The notes beneath the pieces are model-generated. The model saw only the letters and a list, made by a program, of their open reading frames with translations, ran no database searches and had not been told where the DNA came from. This document shows positions 60,497 through 64,000 of a stretch of DNA of 64,000 nt, piece after piece; position 1 is the stretch's first letter; the number at the start of each line of letters is the position of its first letter. The position numbers and the translations under genes were made by a program. The DNA comes from Zophobihabitans entericus (GTDB lineage: Bacteria; Pseudomonadota; Gammaproteobacteria; Enterobacterales; Orbaceae): assembly GCF_011745665.1 (NCBI RefSeq), contig NZ_CP050253.1:1711418-1775417 (forward strand), in the 5' to 3' direction.

Positions 60497-60524
60497 TTGA
60501 CTTATTTTCTGTAAAAAGTAATAT
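60497..60524 (+). promoter_or_regulatory. Promoter of the tRNA-Ser/tRNA-Arg cluster
   Basis: TTGACT (60497-60502), 16-base spacer, TAATAT (60519-60524), and a GTCCGCC discriminator, 41 bases ahead of tRNA-Ser. Confidence 0.8.
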
Positions 60525-60565
60525 GTCCGCCACGTAACTCGTTTAATGTTTTAAACGATTGACTA

Positions 60566-60658
60566 GGTGAGATGGCCGAGAGGCTGAAGGCGCTCCCCTG
60601 CTAAGGGAGTATGCGGTCAAAAGCTGCATCGAGGGTTCGAATCCCTCTCTCACCGCCA
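60566..60658 (+). tRNA. serV: tRNA-Ser (anticodon GCT)
   Basis: 93 bases with a long variable arm and encoded CCA; acceptor GGTGAGA / TCTCACC, anticodon loop CTGCTAA. Follows csrA as serV does in E. coli. Confidence 0.97.
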
Positions 60659-60681
60659 TTTAAAATTACAAAGTAGTACAT

Positions 60682-60758
60682 GCATCCGTAGCTCAGCTGG
60701 ATAGAGTACCCGGCTACGAACCGGGCGGTCAGGGGTTCGAATCCCTTCGGATGCACCA
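60682..60758 (+). tRNA. argV: tRNA-Arg (anticodon ACG), copy 1
   Basis: 77 bases with CCA; acceptor GCATCCG / CGGATGC; anticodon loop CTACGAA. The A34 is expected to be edited to inosine. Near-identical to copy 2, 96 bases later. Confidence 0.97.
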
Positions 60759-60777
60759 TTTCTTTATAGTAGTACTT

Positions 60778-60854
60778 GCATCCGTAGCTCAGCTGGATAG
60801 AGTACCCGGCTACGAACCGGGCGGTCAGGGGTTCGAATCCCTTCGGATGCACCA
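60778..60854 (+). tRNA. argY: tRNA-Arg (anticodon ACG), copy 2
   Basis: 77 bases, identical to copy 1 in the gene body by eye (acceptor GCATCCG, loop CTACGAA). Tandem copies of this tRNA are usual next to csrA-serV. Confidence 0.97.
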
Positions 60855-60872
60855 TCTTCCTTATCTTTACCT

Positions 60873-60949
60873 GCATCCGTAGCTCAGCTGGATAGAGCAC
60901 TCGGCTTCGAACCGAGCGGTCAGGGGTTCGAATCCCTTCGGGTGCGCCA
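60873..60949 (+). tRNA. tRNA-Arg (anticodon TCG)
   Basis: 77 bases; derived from the same ancestor as the ACG copies but loop CTTCGAA and a CTCGG/CCGAG anticodon stem; acceptor GCATCCG / CGGGTGC with a U-G pair; discriminator G then CCA. E. coli lacks a TCG arginine tRNA here; it would read CGA codons directly. Confidence 0.93.
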
Positions 60950-61034
60950 TAAATTCTCATATAAAATCTAAGTTTACTGTATCAGGTAGCGTAATAGTAT
61001 TGTGCTGTGATTAGCTGGGGTTATGTGTGAGGTG

Positions 61035-61054
61035 GCGACTCCATAGTCGCTTTT
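61035..61054 (+). terminator. Hairpin GCGACT-CCAT-AGTCGC plus T-run, probable tRNA-cluster terminator
   Basis: Six-bp stem (61035-61040 / 61045-61050) followed by TTTTCTGTTT, 86 bases after the last tRNA. The stem sequence also resembles the GCGCGAC palindrome family. Confidence 0.6.
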
Positions 61055-61080
61055 CTGTTTCTATTCAAAATCTAAAATAT

Positions 61081-61136
61081 AATCTCTTAATCTCTTAATC
61101 TCTTAATCTCTTAATCTCTTAATCTCTTAATCTTTT
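61081..61136. repeat. Tandem octamer AATCTCTT, six perfect copies plus one variant
   Basis: Six exact AATCTCTT units (61081-61128) followed by AATCTTTT. Lies in a gene-free stretch between tRNA-Arg and gltL; copy number may vary between isolates. Confidence 0.95.
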
Positions 61137-61263
61137 ATCAGTGAATATCATTGGATGCCTACTGAGCTTAGCGATGCTATGGAGTAAGCGTTATATGGCT
61201 TGCATGTTCAGCGCATCGGAATAGTATCGGTAAGCTCACCGACTGGCTAACTCTTTCACCATT

Positions 61264-61310
61264 CTAAGATCCACAAGCGCGACTATGTTGCGCCACTCAA
61301 CAACCTAGAG
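61264..61310. repeat. CTAAGATC...GCGCGACTATGTTGCGC repeat, copy 2
   Basis: GCGCGAC-TAT-GTTGCGC at 61277-61293 (one G-T pair), with CTAAGATCCACAA before and CAACAACC after, the same order as at 20168-20213. Upstream at 61141-61260 is non-coding sequence with small symmetric words but no further clear copy. Confidence 0.7.
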
Positions 61311-61347
61311 ATGCCTTAAAACAAGAAATTGAAATTAGGGCAGGAGA

Positions 61348-61383
61348 AACAAAAATGCCGCACAAGATTACTTGTACGGCATT
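61348..61383 (-). terminator. Terminator of the glt operon
   Basis: On the minus strand AATGCCGTACAAG-TAAT-CTTGTGCGGCATT followed by TTTGTTT; 12-bp stem. Confidence 0.9.
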
Positions 61384-61405
61384 CAGTAATGCTTTATAAA
61401 AACGA

Positions 61406-62131
61406 TTAATGAATAATCTTAGCCAGAAAGTCCTTAGCACGATCTGACTGAGGATCTGTGAAGAATTGTTCTTTTGGCGTATCTTCAATGATAGTCCCTT
61501 CATCCATAAACAGGATTCTGTGAGCTACTTTACGGGCAAAGCCCATCTCATGGGTAACAACCATCATTGTCATCCCTTCATAAGCCAGCTCGACCATAAC
61601 GTCTAATACTTCATTAACCATTTCAGGATCAAGTGCTGAAGTTGGTTCGTCAAATAGCATGACAACAGGATCCATACACAGTGCACGTGCGATAGCAACG
61701 CGTTGTTGCTGGCCACCTGAAAGCTGACCGGGGAATTTATCTGCATGAGCAAGCAAACCTACACGATCAAGTAAACCAAGTGCTTTTTCATTGGCTTCTT
61801 CTTTAGAACGGTTTAACACCTTAATTTGAGCCAGTGTTAAGTTCTCAATAATTGACAGATGTGGGAACAACTCAAAATGCTGGAATACCATACCTACTTT
61901 AGAACGTAGTTTGGCTAAATCAGTTGCTTTACTGGTTACATTAACGCCATCCACCATAATAGTACCTTGCTGTACTGGTTCAAGAGCATTAACGGTCTTA
62001 ATTAGTGTTGACTTACCTGAACCTGATGGCCCACAGACAACCACAACTTCACCTTTACCAACCTGAGTTGTACAGTCTTTTAAAACCTGAAATTGACCAT
62101 ACCATTTTGAAACATTTTTTAAGGAAATCAT
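61406..62131 (-). CDS. gltL: Glutamate/aspartate ABC transporter ATP-binding protein GltL
   Basis: Cytoplasmic ATPase of the glutamate/aspartate importer, 241 residues as in E. coli. Walker A GPSGSGKST (34-42), Q-loop FQHFELFP, signature LSGGQQQRVAIA, Walker B VVMLFDEPTSALD. Last gene of gltIJKL; starts right after gltK. Confidence 0.96.
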   Translation of the reverse strand: MISLKNVSKWYGQFQVLKDCTTQVGKGEVVVVCGPSGSGKSTLIKTVNALEPVQQGTIMVDGVNVTSKATDLAKLRSKVGMVFQHFELFPHLSIIENLTLAQIKVLNRSKEEANEKALGLLDRVGLLAHADKFPGQLSGGQQQRVAIARALCMDPVVMLFDEPTSALDPEMVNEVLDVMVELAYEGMTMMVVTHEMGFARKVAHRILFMDEGTIIEDTPKEQFFTDPQSDRAKDFLAKIIH

Positions 62132-62806
62132 TTAAGCTAACCTTTTCTTGAAATAATTAATTAAACTCGACATAGAGAAACAGATAACAAAGTAAATAGC
62201 GGCAGAGAAAATAATCATCTCATTCATTACACCGTTATTTTTACCAATGATCTCTACACTACGATAGAAGAAGTCTGCCAGACTTAGAATATAAACTAAG
62301 GTGGTATCCTGGAACAGGATAATTCCTTGCATCAGGAGTAGTGGCGTCATAATTCGGAAAGCTTGCGGTAAAACAATAATACGCAATGCCTGTGAACGTG
62401 TCATACCAAGTGCAAGCGCTGCACTTAATTGACCTTTCGAAATACTTTGAATACCGGCACGGATAATTTCAGAGTAGTAAGCGGCCTCAAATAACGCGAA
62501 GGCGACCATGGCTGAAATTAAACGAATATCTGTACTTTGCGGTAAATTAAATAACTTAGCTAATAACTGAGGGACTAGTAAATAGAACCACAGTAATACC
62601 ATCATAAGTGGAATCGCTCTGAAAGTATTCACATAAGCCATAGCAAACCAGCGTGCGGCTTTAATTGAGGACAGGCGCATAACCGCAAGTATCGTTCCCC
62701 ATAAAATACCAAAGACAACAGCAGTAACAGTAATCTTTAATGTAAGTACTAACCCTTCCATAATATAAGGCAGATTTGGCCAAATTTGGCTCCAATCAAA
62801 TTCCAT
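62132..62806 (-). CDS. gltK: Glutamate/aspartate ABC transporter permease GltK
   Basis: Inner-membrane permease, 224 residues, five membrane segments and the HisMQ-type cytoplasmic loop ([24 protein letters not shown], about residues 128-151). Abuts gltL and lies one base from gltJ, so the three are translated together. Confidence 0.95.
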   Translation of the reverse strand: MEFDWSQIWPNLPYIMEGLVLTLKITVTAVVFGILWGTILAVMRLSSIKAARWFAMAYVNTFRAIPLMMVLLWFYLLVPQLLAKLFNLPQSTDIRLISAMVAFALFEAAYYSEIIRAGIQSISKGQLSAALALGMTRSQALRIIVLPQAFRIMTPLLLMQGIILFQDTTLVYILSLADFFYRSVEIIGKNNGVMNEMIIFSAAIYFVICFSMSSLINYFKKRLA

Positions 62807-62807
62807 A

Positions 62808-63545
62808 TTATTTACCTCCTATTGAGCCAGGCAGGCGAGTACGTTTATCAATATATTGCATGGTTTTCATCACAACGATATTAATAATGACGTAACCAAT
62901 GGTTACGGCAATAAATGATTCATATGGATGTCCGGCGTGTTCAAGTAATTGATTTGCTTGTTTTGAAAGCTCAAACAGTCCAACAGTTGAGGCTACCGCT
63001 GAGTTTTTCACCATATTTAATACTTCTGATGTTAATGGTGGTAATACCCGACGATAAGCATTAGGTAGTAAAATATATAAATAGGTTTGTTTTAAAGTGA
63101 GTCCAAGAGCTGTCGCGGCACTTTTTTGCCCAACAGGTAGAGACTGAATTGCAGTTCTGACTTGTTCACAAACACGCGCACCGGTAAAAAGTCCCAGACC
63201 GATAGCGCTCATAATAAAAATAAAGATGATGGGGTCTAGTCCAAATAAAAACTCTTTTGCTGCCTCAGGTAGAAGCTCAGGAACAACATAAACCCAGATA
63301 AACAGGTGAATAATTAATGGGATATTACGAAACAACTGCACGTAAATAGCGCCGATATTAGATAACAGACGATTTGGTAGAGTGCGTAGAATACCGAAGA
63401 AAGATCCAACAAAAAAAGCAATAACACCTGCACAAGCTGACAATAAGATGGTCATCTGAAAGCCCATCCATAACCAGCCGAGGTAGGTTGTATCACCAAA
63501 TTTTGCAGGTTCTAAAAAGATACCCCAATTCCAATCTATACTCAT
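62808..63545 (-). CDS. gltJ: Glutamate/aspartate ABC transporter permease GltJ
   Basis: Inner-membrane permease, 245 residues (E. coli 246). [22 protein letters not shown] start, EAA loop [24 protein letters not shown]. Paired with GltK as a heterodimeric channel. Confidence 0.95.
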   Translation of the reverse strand: MSIDWNWGIFLEPAKFGDTTYLGWLWMGFQMTILLSACAGVIAFFVGSFFGILRTLPNRLLSNIGAIYVQLFRNIPLIIHLFIWVYVVPELLPEAAKEFLFGLDPIIFIFIMSAIGLGLFTGARVCEQVRTAIQSLPVGQKSAATALGLTLKQTYLYILLPNAYRRVLPPLTSEVLNMVKNSAVASTVGLFELSKQANQLLEHAGHPYESFIAVTIGYVIINIVVMKTMQYIDKRTRLPGSIGGK

Positions 63546-63562
63546 AACAACTCCGTAGAAAC

Positions 63563-63596
63563 CAAGAACATTATAACTGAAATTATAATGTTCTTG
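63563..63596 (-). promoter_or_regulatory. Stem-loop between gltI and gltJ
   Basis: CAAGAACATTATAA (63563-63576) and TTATAATGTTCTTG (63583-63596): 14-bp perfect stem, 6-base loop, in the gap after the binding-protein gene. Such hairpins typically lower expression of permease genes relative to the abundant binding protein. Confidence 0.8.
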
Positions 63597-63622
63597 TTAT
63601 CTATCAATTTAAATCTGAATGA

Positions 63623-64000
63623 TTAGTTTAATGCCTTATCATTTGGAGCGGCAAATAACGCTTTCATTTCTGGTGAAAGTTCAAAATTCATATTTAAATT
63701 TTTCGGTGGAATAGGTTGAGTAAACCAGCGAGTATAAGATGCGTCAGCTACACCAGATTTTTGTGCATCAGCAATTGTTTTATCGATTAAAGTTTTGAAT
63801 TGTTCGTCACCTTTACGTAGCATACAGGCGTAAGCTTCATAAGATAGTGGTGTACCAACAATTTCCCATTGATCAGGTTTACGAGCACGAGAACGTTCAC
63901 CAGCAAGTAAGGCATCGTCCATTAAGAAAGCTGCAGCACGGCCGCTTTCCAGTGTTCTGAATGCATCACTATGATCTTTAGGTGTAATAATACGGATACC
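63623..64000 (-). CDS. gltI: Glutamate/aspartate ABC transporter substrate-binding protein GltI, C-terminal 125 residues
   Basis: Periplasmic binding protein of the importer; only the C-terminal part is in the window, the gene continuing past 64000. The frame is open across the edge and reads IITPKDHSDAFRTLESGRAAAFLMDDALLA and CMLRKGDEQFKTLIDKTI, typical SBP_bac_3. Ends LNMNFELSPEMKALFAAP... Confidence 0.95.
   Translation of the reverse strand, partial: GIRIITPKDHSDAFRTLESGRAAAFLMDDALLAGERSRARKPDQWEIVGTPLSYEAYACMLRKGDEQFKTLIDKTIADAQKSGVADASYTRWFTQPIPPKNLNMNFELSPEMKALFAAPNDKALN

Noticed and set aside
60601-60960. 119-residue minus-strand frame with [18 protein letters not shown] repeats
   Set aside because: It is the reverse complement of the tRNA-Ser and three tRNA-Arg genes; the repeated peptide is a well-known translation artefact of tRNA-Arg.
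61081-61136. Octamer array as a CRISPR
   Set aside because: Units are head-to-tail with no spacers; it is a simple tandem repeat.

Overview
The window is an AT-rich stretch of gammaproteobacterial chromosome. The muk condensin operon, the cydABX-ybgC-tolQRAB-pal-cpoB block, recA-recX-alaS-csrA-tRNA(Ser)-tRNA(Arg), fldA-fur, clsA-yciU-yciA-yciB, tolC/nudF/cpdA and gltIJKL all follow gene orders known from Enterobacterales. The proteins nevertheless look clearly diverged from E. coli, base composition is low in G+C, and several modules are unexpected. An insect-gut-type relative such as Orbaceae (Gilliamella, Frischella, Orbus) fits best, but that is inference from gene content; no 16S gene is present. 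I see no transposase, integrase, phage gene, CRISPR array or replication origin.

Layout. 1-1209: 3' part of leuS is missing (gene runs off the left edge on the minus strand). 1590-5874: a three-gene minus-strand operon (CitMHS transporter, AtuA-family protein, small AtuA-related protein) with a divergent LysR regulator. 5875-6817: a 0.9-kb gene-free stretch packed with palindromic repeats. 6818-13321: mukFEB. 13407-14408: two small lipoproteins. 14704-19677: aconitase of the mitochondrial type, isocitrate dehydrogenase and citrate synthase, i.e. the oxidative branch from oxaloacetate/acetyl-CoA to 2-oxoglutarate. 19678-20210: second repeat-rich gap. 20211-26078: pssA, a GNAT acetyltransferase, creBC, ydiK-like permease, a lipoprotein-type ecotin. 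26150-33306: tolC, nudF, cpdA, yciU, clsA, yciA, yciB, fur, fldA. 33486-44318: sucCD, cydABX, ybgC, tolQRAB, pal, cpoB. 44439-48529: tRNA-Lys with a duplicated 3' end, then a LysR regulator divergent from two RraA-family genes and an MFS transporter. 48787-55119: fruK, a LOG-family nucleosidase, tRNA-Asn, a group II PLP decarboxylase and an autotransporter. 55583-60949: recA with a textbook LexA-controlled promoter, recX, alaS, csrA and four tRNAs. 60950-64000: repeats, then gltLKJ and a partial gltI.

How it works together. Carbon metabolism looks branched rather than cyclic: the citrate-to-2-oxoglutarate arm is one operon whose IDH carries NAD+-type cofactor residues, while sucCD stands alone beside cydAB without sucAB or sdh, where E. 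coli has them. Respiration is represented by cytochrome bd. Envelope upkeep (Tol-Pal, TolC, PssA, ClsA, ecotin, autotransporter) makes up much of the rest. The most unusual features are the NAD+-type IDH in a mitochondrial-type aconitase operon, the lipid-anchored ecotin with Leu at P1, the 160-bp repeat carrying the tRNA-Lys 3' end, the mosaic palindromic modules, and a 25-bp perfect inverted repeat that resembles a miniature transposable element. I found no clearly new defence or mobile system.
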